In this document: positions 44,774-54,930 of the stretch, piece by piece
Layout of the letters: the number at the start of each line of letters is the position of its first letter
How positions within the stretch are numbered: position 1 is the stretch's first letter
Assembly: GCF_014698825.1 (NCBI RefSeq)
Contig: NZ_JACJTT010000007.1
Location: 62,001 to 126,000 of the forward strand
DNA length: 64,000 nt
Reading direction: 5' to 3'
From: Richelia sinica FACHB-800
GTDB taxonomy: Bacteria > Cyanobacteriota > Cyanobacteriia > Cyanobacteriales > Nostocaceae
Program-made: the position numbers and the translations under genes
Notes under the pieces: generated by a model
What the model was told of the DNA's origin: nothing
Database searches by the model: none
The model's input: only the letters and a program-made list of their open reading frames with translations

Positions 44774-46027
44774 TTAATTGCTACCTGTGATTTTTTCTTG
44801 GGGAATAATTTCTGTTACTACCCCACCTTGAGAATTACCACCTTGCACTACAATATTTTCGGTTTGCAAATTTCCAATAGCTGTATCACCATTAAAAGTC
44901 AATTGGGGCTTAACTTGGCGGTAAATTACATTTCCTTGGGCTTCTACCAGCTTTTTATCTAAATACCAAATAAGTTGATTGGATTTTAAAGTTTGGCGAC
45001 GTTGCCCCACTGCGTTCACATTTCCCGTTAAATAAACGGTTTTTTGCGGAATTTTCATTTGTCCTTGATTCGCAGTTACAACAACATTTTCCGTTTTATG
45101 AACTGCTTTAACTGGAGTATTGGTCGTCACAGTTTCATTATTGATATTCCATACCATCGAGTTACTAGTAATTTCCATTGGTGGATCAACTAACTCTAAT
45201 TTGGCATCTTGTTTCAAGTTAGCAATTTTAGTTTTTAGGTTAATTTCTGCACCTTTACCTTTACCTCTATCAGTTATTTGATTATTCTTATAACGGTCAA
45301 TTTGAATGGGACTATCACTAAATAATTTTTCAGTTTTAATCTGCCAAATTAAATTATCAGTTCGCATTTGTAATTGCGGTTCCGTAGAGTTAGCGACTAC
45401 AGAACCAACAAATTCTACTCTTTGTTCACGGGTTTTAACTCTAGCTTCTTGAGCCAATGCTGTTAGCTGTTTATGCTGACCATTGATTTGGTTGCGAATA
45501 ATTAATAAATCTTCTTCAGGTCGCCATTCCAACTCATTACCCTTCAAAACTATGCCATTACGAGGATCTGTAGCTAAAATTTTTCCTTTCAGAAACAATT
45601 GCTTTCCATCTTGTTCGATATCAGCTTGTTCTGCCTGGATTTTATAAACTATTTGACCATCCTGATAAAGTTCTCCATTAGGGTTTTGAGCCTGACCAAT
45701 TTGTTTTTCACTGGTATATTTTGCCTGTTTGGCTTTGACTTTCCAAATGGGTCTACCAATTTCATCAAATTGTTCTAAAGCTACACCAAAAAAAGTTAAA
45801 TTGCTATCTGTATTTTGTCCAGATGTATTTTCAGGATTGGGTTTACGCAAAGATGGATTAGAGCAGGAAATTAAGTTAAGTAATAAGAATAATGCTAAAG
45901 GCAGGAAATACAAATTACGTGATAATGATAAATTATCAAATAAATAAAAGCAGTGGGAGTGAGTTTGATTTCTCCCCTCTAATTTAAAATAGCCTCTCCC
46001 AATTTTCCTGCTTCTTTGCTTGTGCAT
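44774..46027 (-). CDS. lptC: LptC-like LPS export protein with OstA-type repeats
   Basis: 417 residues, about twice E. coli LptC. An N-terminal hydrophobic segment ends in LISC (lipobox-like, Cys about 55), so it may be a lipoprotein or TM-anchored. A LptC domain (about 80-240) is followed by OstA/LptA-like beta-jellyroll stretches (TSNSMVWNINNETVTTNTPV, KTVYLTGNVNAVGQ, EAQGNVIYRQVKPQLTFNGD). It would bridge LPS from the inner-membrane LptBFG to the outer membrane. Its ATG overlaps the stop of the NYN gene in TAATG, so translation is coupled. Confidence 0.88.
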   Translation of the reverse strand: MHKQRSRKIGRGYFKLEGRNQTHSHCFYLFDNLSLSRNLYFLPLALFLLLNLISCSNPSLRKPNPENTSGQNTDSNLTFFGVALEQFDEIGRPIWKVKAKQAKYTSEKQIGQAQNPNGELYQDGQIVYKIQAEQADIEQDGKQLFLKGKILATDPRNGIVLKGNELEWRPEEDLLIIRNQINGQHKQLTALAQEARVKTREQRVEFVGSVVANSTEPQLQMRTDNLIWQIKTEKLFSDSPIQIDRYKNNQITDRGKGKGAEINLKTKIANLKQDAKLELVDPPMEITSNSMVWNINNETVTTNTPVKAVHKTENVVVTANQGQMKIPQKTVYLTGNVNAVGQRRQTLKSNQLIWYLDKKLVEAQGNVIYRQVKPQLTFNGDTAIGNLQTENIVVQGGNSQGGVVTEIIPQEKITGSN

Positions 46028-46665
46028 TATTCTGGTATTTCTAAATGTCCGTCACTATCTCGCGGATCGTCTAAAAAGCCCATTCCCGATAATGGTCGAT
46101 AGGGATAGCTTTGACGAGGGGTTTTTTGAATATCTTCTTTGATGGCTTCTAAATCTATATAGCGATCGCTCACATTGATTAAACTATCACTAGTCATCGA
46201 ACGTAAACTCACCACCTCAACCCTAACACCCCGATAACTAACTGAATTGACAGCATATGCCAAATCGCCATCACCACTCACTAAAACTGCGGTATCATAG
46301 GAATCGACAAGAGCCATCATATCAACAGCTATTTCCACATCTAGGTTAGCTTTTTTCGAGCCATCTGGCAGTTGCACCAAATCCTTGGCAATCACTCGAT
46401 ATCCATTGCGACGCATCCACAACAAAAAGCCTTGTTGTTTTTCATTGGTTCTATCTACACCCGTATAAAAGAAGGCACGTAATAACCTAGAACCTCCAGT
46501 TAATCGACACAACAGCTTGGTGTAATCTATTTCAATTCCTAGTTGGAGTGCAGCATAAAAAAGATTTGAGCCATCAATAAATATAGCAACACGACCCCGA
46601 TTTTCCAAAACCTGTTCTGGCGTAAATATTGAGTCGTTTTCCAAATTATTCAACATTGTTGTCAT
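46027..46665 (-). CDS. NYN-domain protein, LabA-like (DUF88)
   Basis: 212 residues. NYN/PIN-like RNase fold with Asp residues in VAIFIDGSNLFYAAL, NLDVEIAVDMMALV and VLVSGDGDLAYAV, plus SLRSMTSDSLINVSDRYIDL. It resembles LabA of Synechococcus elongatus, which affects circadian output amplitude. That role is by family resemblance, not shown here. It is directly upstream of lptC with a 1-base overlap, so the two are one operon. Confidence 0.88.
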   Translation of the reverse strand: MTTMLNNLENDSIFTPEQVLENRGRVAIFIDGSNLFYAALQLGIEIDYTKLLCRLTGGSRLLRAFFYTGVDRTNEKQQGFLLWMRRNGYRVIAKDLVQLPDGSKKANLDVEIAVDMMALVDSYDTAVLVSGDGDLAYAVNSVSYRGVRVEVVSLRSMTSDSLINVSDRYIDLEAIKEDIQKTPRQSYPYRPLSGMGFLDDPRDSDGHLEIPE

Positions 46666-46746
46666 ACCTCAATTTTTATCCTCATTATTTTTGTTACAAA
46701 TAACCTAGCTTTTACATACTTGTTAGAGTGGCTTATGATAATTTTC

Positions 46747-46769
46747 CGGGGCTAATTAATTCAGCCCCG
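46747..46769. terminator. hairpin downstream of metG
   Basis: CGGGGCT (46747-46753) pairs exactly with AGCCCCG (46763-46769) around nine A/T-rich bases. It lies 35 bases after the metG stop and before the NYN gene on the same strand. The minus-strand T-run is missing. Confidence 0.6.
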
Positions 46770-46803
46770 AATATATTTTTGAGTGAATCACAACCAGTAG
46801 GAA

Positions 46804-48405
46804 CTAATCGTTTTTTAGGGTTTCTATACGCTTAAAGATGGGTTGGGGTGTTCCTAGCTTTTGTTCAGAGGAAAGTACCCCCCATGTTGCATGGAGATGA
46901 AAAGGTGCAACAGTCTCGCTATCTCGATGATCATCAAAGTTGATATTCCAACCCAGTTGTTGATAAATATTACTGCTGAGGTTAGGAATAATAGGGGAAA
47001 GGAGATAGGCTGCAAGCCTAACAGTTTCCAGTACCGAATACAGCACTACTTCCACCTCTTCCTGTTTTCCCTGTTTATATAATGACCAAGGAGCTTGTTC
47101 ATCAATAAACTTATTACTGGCTTGTACTAAAGACAAAACAGCTAAACAGGCTTCATTAAAAGCTAGAACTGTGTATGCTTGTTTAACTTGCTCTCCTAAA
47201 GCTTGGCCTTTGGCCTTTAAAGGATGATCGGTCGGGATTGCGGCTGAAGCTACTGATGGCACATTGCCAGCGCAGTATTTTTTCACCATGTTCAAGGTGC
47301 GATTTAACAAATTGCCTAAATCATTTGCTAAATCTGCATTGAGAACATTAATGAACCTATTTTCATTAAAATCGCCATCCTTACCAAATTCGATTTCCTT
47401 AAGGAAGTAATAACGAACGGCATCGCTACTATAGCGTTGGACTAAATCGAAGGGATCTAGGGTATTACCTAGAGTTTTTCCCATTTTTTGGCCATCTTTG
47501 GTTAAGAAGCCATGGCCAAAAACCCTGTCTGGTAAGGGTAAATTTGCTGACATTAGCATTGCTGGCCAGTACACCGCATGGAACCGCAATATATCTTTAC
47601 CAATCAGGTGGAGATTAATAGGCCACCATGTTGCTAGAGCATTGGTTAAAGAGGGTTCACTATCTGGTTCTAATAATGCTGTGACGTAGCCTAGAAGAGC
47701 ATCAAACCAGACATAAAGGGTATGTTTGGGATCAACGGGAACAGGAAACCCCCAATCCAGATTTACCCGTGAAATCGAAAAGTCCTGCAAGCCTTGATTC
47801 ACAAAATTGAGCACTTCGTTCCGCCGACTAGCTGGTTGAATAAAGTCTGGTCGGGATTGATAAAATTCCTCCAGACGGGTTTGATATTTAGATAGGCGGA
47901 AGAAGTAGTTTTGCTCATCTCGCCACTCTACTTCTTTGGTAGTATGAATTGGGCAACGCTTCCCCTCTAATAGTTCGCGTTCTTCTTTAAATTCTTCGCA
48001 GGATACGCAGTACCAGCCTTGTTGTTGTCCTTGGTAGATGTCTCCATTATCCCAGACACGCTGGAAAAACTCTTTGACGATCGCCTGATGATTAACTGCT
48101 GTGGTGCGGCTAAAGCGATCATATTGAATATTTAATAACTGCCACAAGTTGACAAAACTCGGTACAATCTCATCACAAAACTGCTGTGGCTCTTTTCCTG
48201 AACTAGCTGCTGTTCTCTGAATTTTCTGCCCGTGTTCGTCTGTACCTGTAATCATCAGTACCCGATTTCCCAGTAGACGCTGAAATCTAGCCACGACATC
48301 CGCAGCGATGGTTGTATAAGCACTGCCAATATGGGGAACATCGTTTACATAGTATAGAGGTGTTGTTACTACAAAGGTGTTTTTTGTTTTATCCACTAGA
48401 TTCAT
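46804..48405 (-). CDS. metG: methionyl-tRNA synthetase
   Basis: 533 residues, a class I synthetase without the C-terminal tRNA-binding dimerisation domain, as usual for the short form. HIGH motif as NDVPHIGSAYTTIAAD; KMSKS as DGQKMGKTLGN, followed by the anticodon-binding helices (about 400-510). A one-knuckle zinc site is present (CVSCEEF ... KRCPIH). MITGTDEHGQKIQR is the Met-binding region. A 908-base gap lies upstream. Confidence 0.97.
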   Translation of the reverse strand: MNLVDKTKNTFVVTTPLYYVNDVPHIGSAYTTIAADVVARFQRLLGNRVLMITGTDEHGQKIQRTAASSGKEPQQFCDEIVPSFVNLWQLLNIQYDRFSRTTAVNHQAIVKEFFQRVWDNGDIYQGQQQGWYCVSCEEFKEERELLEGKRCPIHTTKEVEWRDEQNYFFRLSKYQTRLEEFYQSRPDFIQPASRRNEVLNFVNQGLQDFSISRVNLDWGFPVPVDPKHTLYVWFDALLGYVTALLEPDSEPSLTNALATWWPINLHLIGKDILRFHAVYWPAMLMSANLPLPDRVFGHGFLTKDGQKMGKTLGNTLDPFDLVQRYSSDAVRYYFLKEIEFGKDGDFNENRFINVLNADLANDLGNLLNRTLNMVKKYCAGNVPSVASAAIPTDHPLKAKGQALGEQVKQAYTVLAFNEACLAVLSLVQASNKFIDEQAPWSLYKQGKQEEVEVVLYSVLETVRLAAYLLSPIIPNLSSNIYQQLGWNINFDDHRDSETVAPFHLHATWGVLSSEQKLGTPQPIFKRIETLKND

Positions 48406-49313
48406 GCAAAATAAAAAAATAAATTATTAATTGGTATTATCTCTTTTATGTCGTCAAAACCACGCAATTATATAACAATACTCCTATTTTTTCAAACAAT
48501 ACCTTAATATTAGCAAATTTCTTGACTCAAGATTTTTTTTGTAATATCTAGAAATCCAGCTAATTGTGCCATAAATAAAAACAAGTCTGTCAGCATTTAT
48601 CATCCTCAAGCAACCGTACTGCTACATATTGTGGTGATGAGAAGGCACATAATATCTTGGCTAGAGATTTTGCATTTAATCATCTGGATTACCCTTGACA
48701 CAGAAGAAAATTGTTTATTGCATTTATGTCACCGAAAATACATGGAGATAAAGCAGATAATATTGCTAATTCTGTCAATCATACATTTCTGACTGATCAG
48801 CTTCGAGTTGACAGTAAAGAAATGTAAAAATTACATCCATAGCAACTTGCCAATTCTCAGCAAAAATTCACTGATTCATGATGAGTCTGCAAGAACCAAT
48901 AAAGATTTCTTGCTGCTTTTTAGGATTATTATCAATGTCAATGTTGCCTGATTACCAGGACTGAGATCCCTCGTTATGCTAGGGTAATTGTAGTGAGTAA
49001 TCACCGCAGTTTGATGGATGCACTTGTAGAGGATAGCGGCTTACTCTCATTCCCAGCAACGGGTATAGTGGGAATTCTGCTACGCAATCAACGCTGGTGA
49101 AGCGTGGTTTGAGTCATTGCCGATAATTATTATGATCAAATCAATCTTTACGAAATTCTGTAATCATGGTTTCATAGTGGGTGATATTTTATCTGGAAAG
49201 CCTGATTTTTGGGGTTTGTGGACGATGAAAGGCAAATTTATGAGCTATTGTCTACACCAGCAAAAACGATCAATTGAATTCTAGGAAAAACCTGAACCCA
49301 ATAAATTTTCGAG
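48406..49313. other. long gap between metG and an alpha/beta hydrolase gene
   Basis: 908 bases without a recognised gene. The first 550 bases are AT-rich; a 33-codon frame at 48726 has no family resemblance. From 48968 to 49105 the DNA is GC-richer and folds into several hairpins (separate entry). The last 200 bases hold nothing clear. Confidence 0.5.
48968..49105. ncRNA. candidate structured RNA (four small hairpins)
   Basis: Inference from base pairing only: CCCT/AGGG (48968-48984), GTGA-GTAA-TCAC (48993-49004), ATTCCCA/TGGGAAT (49049-49075) and ACGCT-GGTGA-AGCGT (49091-49105) occur in series on the plus strand. They lie about 210 bases before the hydrolase start. The strand, the promoter and the 3' end are unknown. 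It could be a leader, a small RNA or chance. Confidence 0.25.
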
Positions 49314-50120
49314 ATGCCAAAAGTTGAAAACAAGCCTTGTTTCCTCACTCCTAGCCGATTACAACCAGAATATCCGCTATTTGTTTATTTACCAGGAATG
49401 GATGGAACTGGTCAATTGTTGCGATCGCAAACTGCGGGATTAGAACGGGGTTTTGACATCCGTTGTTTAGCTATGGCCAGAACAGACCGAACACCCTGGG
49501 AGATGCTCACAAACAATGTTTTAGATTTAATTCACACCGAATTAGAAAAAAGCCAACAACGTCAAGTTTATCTATGTGGCGAGTCTTTTGGTGCTTGTTT
49601 AGCAATGAAAGTTGCCATTAAATCACCACATTTATTTAAACGCATTATCTTAATTAATCCCGCTTCGGCAATCCAACTACGTCCTTGGTTAACTTGGACT
49701 TCTCAATTAACTTATTTAGTCCCATCGTCATTTTATGATGTAGGAGCTTTAGCCTTATTACCGGTTTTAGCTTCCTTACCACGACTATCCAGAAATGTGC
49801 GTTATGAACTACTCAAAGCCATGCGTTCTGTACCCGCAGAAACAATCAATTGGCGTTTATCTTTGTTGCGGGAATTTTATGTCAATCAAGGCGATTTGCA
49901 GAAATTAAAACAACCAGTTTTATTAATTGCCGGAGGCAGCGATCTCTTATTACCTTCTGAAACTGAAGTCAAAAGATTAGAGAATATTTTACCCCAAACA
50001 AAAACAGTTATTCTACCTGAAAGTGGCCATGCTTGTTTGTTAGAAGAAAATGTAAATTTATATAAAATTCTTAAAGATAATGATTTCTTACTCATGAAAT
50101 CCCTAACAGTCAACAGTTAA
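49314..50120 (+). CDS. alpha/beta hydrolase related to plant phytyl ester synthase
   Basis: 268 residues. Nucleophile elbow GESFGACLAMKVA (Ser), Asp in GSDLLLPSETEV, and His in ESGHACLLEENV. LPGMDGTGQLLRSQTAGLERGFDIRCLAM and RTDRTPWEML match the N-terminal hydrolase domain of plant PES1/PES2 as I recall it. The acyltransferase domain of PES is absent. It may act on chlorophyll-derived or lipid esters. No signal peptide. Lone gene. Confidence 0.82.
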   Translation: MPKVENKPCFLTPSRLQPEYPLFVYLPGMDGTGQLLRSQTAGLERGFDIRCLAMARTDRTPWEMLTNNVLDLIHTELEKSQQRQVYLCGESFGACLAMKVAIKSPHLFKRIILINPASAIQLRPWLTWTSQLTYLVPSSFYDVGALALLPVLASLPRLSRNVRYELLKAMRSVPAETINWRLSLLREFYVNQGDLQKLKQPVLLIAGGSDLLLPSETEVKRLENILPQTKTVILPESGHACLLEENVNLYKILKDNDFLLMKSLTVNS

Positions 50121-50337
50121 GAAAATAGATATAACAGTTGACAGCGCTAGAAGCCTTTTATTGTCTACGTCTGAGCATTGGTTGATTTCCTAACTACCTT
50201 GTCCGTTGCCAGAGTAGGCGATGGATTTACAAAATCCCATTATCTAGGTAAAACGTGAGCAATTTTTATTTATGATAGGAATGAAATATTTATGACAACA
50301 CGCTCGTCTGCTGGTTTTGGGTATTCTCTGAGTATTT

Positions 50338-52083
50338 TTGATAGAGTCAAGGCTGAAGATATTGATATATCAATATTCATCTATTCACTGCATAAATCCT
50401 GACTGTCAACGTCCTTACCCCCAAGCGTGGGGTAACAAATTTTGTAACAGCTGTGGCGCACCCTTACAGTTGATAGATAGGTATTACCCAATTCGTTTAA
50501 TGGCCGCTGGTGGTTTTGCCCACATTTTCACAGTTTGGGATGATAAAACTAAAACAGAAAAAGTATTGAAGGTATTGGTGGAAAGCTCACCAAAAGCTCT
50601 AGAGTTATTTACACAAGAAGCAGAAGTTTTAAAGGAATTACAATATTCAGGTGTTCCCAAAGTAGAAGCTGACGGATATTTTCAAATCAATATTACTAAT
50701 CCTAAATCCTACCACCTGCCTTGTTTGGTGATGGAAAAAATCAATGGACAAAACTTAGATGAGTTACTCCATCACTATCCTCAAGGTTTGCCAGAAGATT
50801 TAGTTTTAACTTGGTTGATTCAAGCGATTAAAATTTTACAAGAACTGCACAAACGGCAGATTATTCATCGAGATATTAAACCTTCCAATTTGATGCTACG
50901 GCAATCAGCATCCATCCCAATAGAAGAAAATGACCAACTGGTATTGATTGATTTTGGAGGGGCTAAACAATTTAGTGGTTCAATTCTGCGTTCTCAACGC
51001 CATTCCACCAGGTTATACTCTTCCGGTTACAGTCCACCAGAACAGGTATCAGGTGGTAATGTGGGGCCTGCGGCAGACTTTTATGCCTTGGGAAGAACGA
51101 TGATTCAATTACTCACTGGTAAATATCCACCCAATTTAGAAGACCCCATCACTGGTAAATTAAATTGGCGCAAGTGGCGTAATGTTGATCCCCAACTAGC
51201 AGATTTATTAGATGAAATGGTAGCAGAGGATGTGCGATCGCGTCCGGCTCATGCAGCGATTATTCATAAACGACTAGTAAAAATTGTGCAAGTAGCTTCT
51301 CGACGTAAGTTATTAGCACCTTTGCAAAACGCACTGCAAAGATCATCAACACCGATATTCCAGCAATTAGCCCAGTTCATTCAAGCTATAGATCAGACTA
51401 TTAATAATCTAACCCAAACAGTCAGTAATACAACTTTATTAACAGTTACAGCCATATTTAAAGTCGTCTTTGCCTGCATAGCCACCAGTTGGGCAATGTT
51501 ATTAACTAGTATAGGGTCTGGAGTAGGTGCGATCGCTGGGTTTATTTTTGCTTACCAAACCAACTTAGGTGTGAAAGCGACAGAAATATTACTGCGTCAG
51601 CTTCCCAATTTAGCACCCACAACTCCATCGGCATCAGCGGCAATCGTAGTTTATGCTATTGCTGGCTTAGGTACAGCTTGGGGGTTAACAGTTGCTGGTT
51701 GTTTTGGGCAAAAGCGCCGTTTTTTCATAGCATCCCTGATGGGGGTAGTCAGCTATGGTAGTGGTTGGATAGCTTGGCAATTCGTGAAACCACAAAATAG
51801 CATCGAGGGTTTAGTTATATGGATGTTAATCTCCCTTTCCCTCCTCACCTTGGGCATCGGTATTCGTCACCATCAAATAATTCACGCTTTAATTACTGCC
51901 CTGGGTAGCACCACCATCTTAGCTGGGTTAATTAAACTGGGCTTACCTCTGCCTATACCCAACCCTTCAGAATTATGGCAACTGGCCGGGTTTTTTATTC
52001 TGATAAGTATACTAATGAATTTGTGCTTAGGAATTAGTTATTACTTAATAATGCCATTCCTACGCTGGCTGGGATGGCGTTAA
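50338..52083 (+). CDS. Ser/Thr protein kinase with zinc ribbon and four or more C-terminal TM helices
   Basis: 581 residues from a TTG at 50338; no ATG is in frame nearby, so the start is uncertain. Zinc ribbon C-x4-C (CINPDC) and C-x2-C (FCNSC). The kinase domain (about 48-310) has the G-loop AAGGFAHIF, the Lys in EKVLKVL, HRDIKPSN and DFGGAKQF. The C-terminal third has four to six hydrophobic segments (GVGAIAGFIFAYQT, AAIVVYAIAGLGTAWGL, GLVIWMLISLSLLTLGI, FFILISILMNLCLG). It has no large extracytoplasmic domain, unlike the kinases at 12405 and 15011. Octamer repeats begin at 52093, ten bases after the stop. Confidence 0.88.
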   Translation: MIESRLKILIYQYSSIHCINPDCQRPYPQAWGNKFCNSCGAPLQLIDRYYPIRLMAAGGFAHIFTVWDDKTKTEKVLKVLVESSPKALELFTQEAEVLKELQYSGVPKVEADGYFQINITNPKSYHLPCLVMEKINGQNLDELLHHYPQGLPEDLVLTWLIQAIKILQELHKRQIIHRDIKPSNLMLRQSASIPIEENDQLVLIDFGGAKQFSGSILRSQRHSTRLYSSGYSPPEQVSGGNVGPAADFYALGRTMIQLLTGKYPPNLEDPITGKLNWRKWRNVDPQLADLLDEMVAEDVRSRPAHAAIIHKRLVKIVQVASRRKLLAPLQNALQRSSTPIFQQLAQFIQAIDQTINNLTQTVSNTTLLTVTAIFKVVFACIATSWAMLLTSIGSGVGAIAGFIFAYQTNLGVKATEILLRQLPNLAPTTPSASAAIVVYAIAGLGTAWGLTVAGCFGQKRRFFIASLMGVVSYGSGWIAWQFVKPQNSIEGLVIWMLISLSLLTLGIGIRHHQIIHALITALGSTTILAGLIKLGLPLPIPNPSELWQLAGFFILISILMNLCLGISYYLIMPFLRWLGWR

Positions 52084-52092
52084 AAGAAGAAG

Positions 52093-52158
52093 ACAGAAGT
52101 TCAGAAGTTCAGGAGTTCAGGAGTTCAGAAGTTGCAGGAGTTGCAGGAATTACAGAAT
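52093..52158. repeat. octamer tandem tract TCAGAAGT-type
   Basis: Units TCAGAAGT, TCAGGAGT and TGCAGGAGT follow one another. They begin 10 bases after the kinase stop. They share the unit of the larger arrays at 56861 and 57153. Confidence 0.85.
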
Positions 52159-52267
52159 AATTCATGCAATTAAGCTGAATTCTTGCATTTTTAAACTTTT
52201 GTTCGTGCAGCGTGGCGTTAGCCATACTCCTCTTCGGGTTCACGTAGTGTGCCGTAGACATACTCCT

Positions 52268-52329
52268 GTACGGGCGGGTTTACCAAAATTCTCGTTCATA
52301 GTTGATGATATCTGTAAACCCGCCCCTAC
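52268..52329. repeat. 62-bp inverted repeat element
   Basis: GTACGGGCGGGTTTAC (52268-52283) and GTAAACCCGCCCCTAC (52314-52329) are inverted copies with one mismatch. It is embedded in a mosaic of small palindromic repeats (52195-52385, with CGTGCAGCGTGGCG- and GCAGAGTGCCGGAGGC-type pieces). Confidence 0.85.
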
Positions 52330-52392
52330 TGACTTCTGTTCGCGCAGAGTGCCGGAGGCATACTTCTTTTCTCGCAGCTTGCCAAAACAAAT

Positions 52393-52430
52393 GTCCCCCC
52401 GGTTATTTGCTCTAATTCAACCGGGGGGAC
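52393..52430. terminator. perfect 12-bp GC-rich hairpin
   Basis: GTCCCCCCGGTT (52393-52404) pairs exactly with AACCGGGGGGAC (52419-52430) around 14 bases. It lies between the convergent kinase and lepA genes. No T-run, so it may be a bidirectional transcription barrier or part of the repeat mosaic. Confidence 0.6.
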
Positions 52431-52599
52431 TCCATATTTCGTAGACTATAATTCTTTCAGTATAGTGACTTAACTCCTATTCTATGGCCTCTCTGCCAAT
52501 TTGCCTAGCTCTCTCAGTGCAATTTATCTAGGTTTCCTGACATTTTAGGTTTTTGTTGATATTGTTACAGTTTTAATAATATTTATGGTTATTTTGTTA

Positions 52600-52627
52600 C
52601 AAAAAGCAGGGAAAAACCCTGCTTTTG
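52600..52627 (-). terminator. terminator of lepA
   Basis: GCAGGG (52606-52611) pairs with CCCTGC (52617-52622) with AAAAA loop. On the minus strand the stem is followed by TTTTTG. It begins 6 bases after the lepA stop. Confidence 0.9.
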
Positions 52628-52632
52628 TACTT

Positions 52633-54444
52633 CTAGCTTTGGTCTAACCGCAATACAGCCATAAATGCTTCTTGAGGAACATCAACAGTTCCCACGGCTT
52701 TCATGCGTTTTTTACCTTTGGCTTGTTTTTGCAGCAGTTTTTTCTTACGGCTAATATCACCGCCATAGCATTTAGCAAGTACATCTTTCCGTAAGGCGGG
52801 GATGTGTTCGCTGGCGATAACTTTACTGCCAATAGATGCCTGAATGGGGACTTTAAATTGATGACGGGGAATGAGTTCTTTGAGTTTTTCCGCCATTGAC
52901 CGACCGACATTATAGGCTTTATCCCTGTGAACAATCATTGCTAAGGAATCGACGGGATCGCCGTTAATCATGATATCCAATTTCACCAAGGGATTTTCAC
53001 GATAGCCGATGAGGTGATATTCCATACTGGCATAACCGCGCGATCGCGATTTCATTTGATCAAAAAAGTCGGTAACAACTTCTGCCAAAGGAATTTCATA
53101 AGTTAAGGTGGTGCGTCCTTGGGTGAGATACTTCATATCTTTGAAGATACCCCGTCGATTTTGCGACAACTCCATCAAAGTACCAACATAACCTTCCGGC
53201 GTAATCATTTCTACTTTGACGTAGGGTTCTTCAATTTTTTCCCGGTCGTTGGGGGCAGGCAAATGGCTAGGATTATCAATGTACAGTTCTTCACCCTTGA
53301 CGGTTATGACTTTATAAACCACAGAGGGGGCTGTAATAATTAAATCTAAGTTATACTCTCGCTCTAGCCGTTCTTGGACAATTTCCATGTGTAGCAAACC
53401 CAAGAAGCCGCAACGGAAACCAAACCCCATGGCACTGGAGGTTTCCGGTTCATAATGCAAAGCCGCATCATTGAGTCGGAGTTTTTCTAAAGCTTCCCGT
53501 AAATCTTCAAATTGGTCAGCATCAATGGGGAACATGCCACAAAAGACCATGGGGTTGGCTTCTGTGTAACCAGGTAAAGGTTCTGTGGCTTTAGCATTGG
53601 AAAGGGTAATGGTGTCTCCTACCCGTGCGTCAGCTACAGCTTTAATGGCAGCAGCTAAATAACCTACTTCCCCCGCGTGTAATTCATCTACTTGCTTTTG
53701 GGTGGGAGAAAGGACACCTAACTCATCAATTTCGTATTCTTTACCGGATGCCATCAAATAGACGCGATCGCCTTTTTTCAGGTTACCATCCATCACCCGG
53801 AAGTAAACAATTACTCCCCGATAACTGTCGTAGTAGCTGTCAAAAATTAAAGCCCGTAACTTTTGATCAACCGTATTGGGTGCCGGTGGAACTCGCTCAA
53901 CAATAGCCTCTAAAATTTCATCAATTCCGACTCCCTCTTTCGCAGAAGCCAAAATTGCACCGCTACAATCTAAACCAATAATTTCTTCAATTTCACCAAT
54001 TACCCGGTCAGGTTCTGCACCAGGTAAATCGATTTTATTCAAAACAGGAATAATTTCTAGATTATGTTCCAGTGCCAAATAAACATTCGCTAAAGTTTGC
54101 GCCTCTACACCTTGGGACGCATCTACTACCAATAAAGCTCCTTCACAAGCTGCCAAAGAACGAGATACTTCATAAGAAAAATCCACGTGTCCCGGCGTAT
54201 CGATTAAATTCAGCACATACTGCTGGCCATCCTTAGCAGTGTAATTCATCCGGGCAGCTTGCAGCTTAATTGTAATGCCGCGCTCCCGTTCCAGATCCAT
54301 GTTGTCAAGAAATTGCTCCTTCATCTGTCGCTCATCGACAGTGCCAGTAGCTTGTAACAAGCGGTCAGCCAGAGTCGATTTCCCGTGGTCAATGTGGGCA
54401 ATAATACAAAAATTGCGAATGCGAGCGGCGGGAACGTCAGTCAT
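52633..54444 (-). CDS. lepA: elongation factor 4 (LepA)
   Basis: 603 residues. A ribosome-bound translational GTPase involved in back-translocation or initiation-complex assembly. G1 [16 protein letters not shown]3 [19 protein letters not shown]4 [11 protein letters not shown]. The C-terminal CTD signature ends [21 protein letters not shown]. Typical length. It starts 39 bases after an AT-rich stretch; the divergent partner is the RHH-like gene at 54694. Confidence 0.98.
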   Translation of the reverse strand: MTDVPAARIRNFCIIAHIDHGKSTLADRLLQATGTVDERQMKEQFLDNMDLERERGITIKLQAARMNYTAKDGQQYVLNLIDTPGHVDFSYEVSRSLAACEGALLVVDASQGVEAQTLANVYLALEHNLEIIPVLNKIDLPGAEPDRVIGEIEEIIGLDCSGAILASAKEGVGIDEILEAIVERVPPAPNTVDQKLRALIFDSYYDSYRGVIVYFRVMDGNLKKGDRVYLMASGKEYEIDELGVLSPTQKQVDELHAGEVGYLAAAIKAVADARVGDTITLSNAKATEPLPGYTEANPMVFCGMFPIDADQFEDLREALEKLRLNDAALHYEPETSSAMGFGFRCGFLGLLHMEIVQERLEREYNLDLIITAPSVVYKVITVKGEELYIDNPSHLPAPNDREKIEEPYVKVEMITPEGYVGTLMELSQNRRGIFKDMKYLTQGRTTLTYEIPLAEVVTDFFDQMKSRSRGYASMEYHLIGYRENPLVKLDIMINGDPVDSLAMIVHRDKAYNVGRSMAEKLKELIPRHQFKVPIQASIGSKVIASEHIPALRKDVLAKCYGGDISRKKKLLQKQAKGKKRMKAVGTVDVPQEAFMAVLRLDQS

Positions 54445-54693
54445 ATACTATCTTTGCTTAAGCAGCAACCAAAGTGAAAGCTATTTACTTAATGTATTTT
54501 AATGCTTTCTTCGGTCAGACGCTGCATAGGATTGGAGAAGGAAATAAATATTCTGATCTACTAGTTTGCTACTATTTCAGGGAACTATGATTAAGTGTGC
54601 ATCTTGCACATTTTCTAGTCCCAAAATTATGAAGATAACTGCTTGACAAAGTTTAAGAACACACAAATTTTAGAGTTAGAGCATCGAAAACCT

Positions 54694-54930
54694 ATGAATA
54701 TGCAAGAAAAACCTACCGGTGCAGACAGCCGATACACCGATAAGGTAGAAATCGCTGTCCGCTTAGATTCCGAACTATTAGCACAAATTCAACATTTGAC
54801 TAATGATCCTAGTAAGGTGATTGAGGTGGCTATTCGTCAATGGTTAAGGGGAGATTTTAGTAGAGATGATGAATTAACCCGCACTCCCATGCGAACCCCT
54901 GTTCCCCCTAGAGGTGAATGGAATGATTAA
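54694..54930 (+). CDS. small ribbon-helix-helix-like protein
   Basis: 78 residues from ATG 54694 (a TTG at 54643 is the only longer option). VEIAVRLDSELLAQIQHLTNDPSKVIEVAIRQWLRG has the strand-helix-helix pattern of CopG/Arc-type DNA-binding proteins. The C-terminus is Arg/Pro-rich (TRTPMRTPVPPRGEW). No toxin gene is adjacent. It could be a small transcription regulator. Confidence 0.7.
   Translation: MNMQEKPTGADSRYTDKVEIAVRLDSELLAQIQHLTNDPSKVIEVAIRQWLRGDFSRDDELTRTPMRTPVPPRGEWND

Noticed and set aside
48726-48827. 33-codon frame MSPKIHGDKADNIAN in the metG gap
   Set aside because: No ribosome site and no family; short enough for chance.
50292-50402. 36-codon frame with ATG just before the kinase at 50338
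   Set aside because: It overlaps the kinase start in another frame and has no recognisable product; a leader peptide is possible but unsupported.
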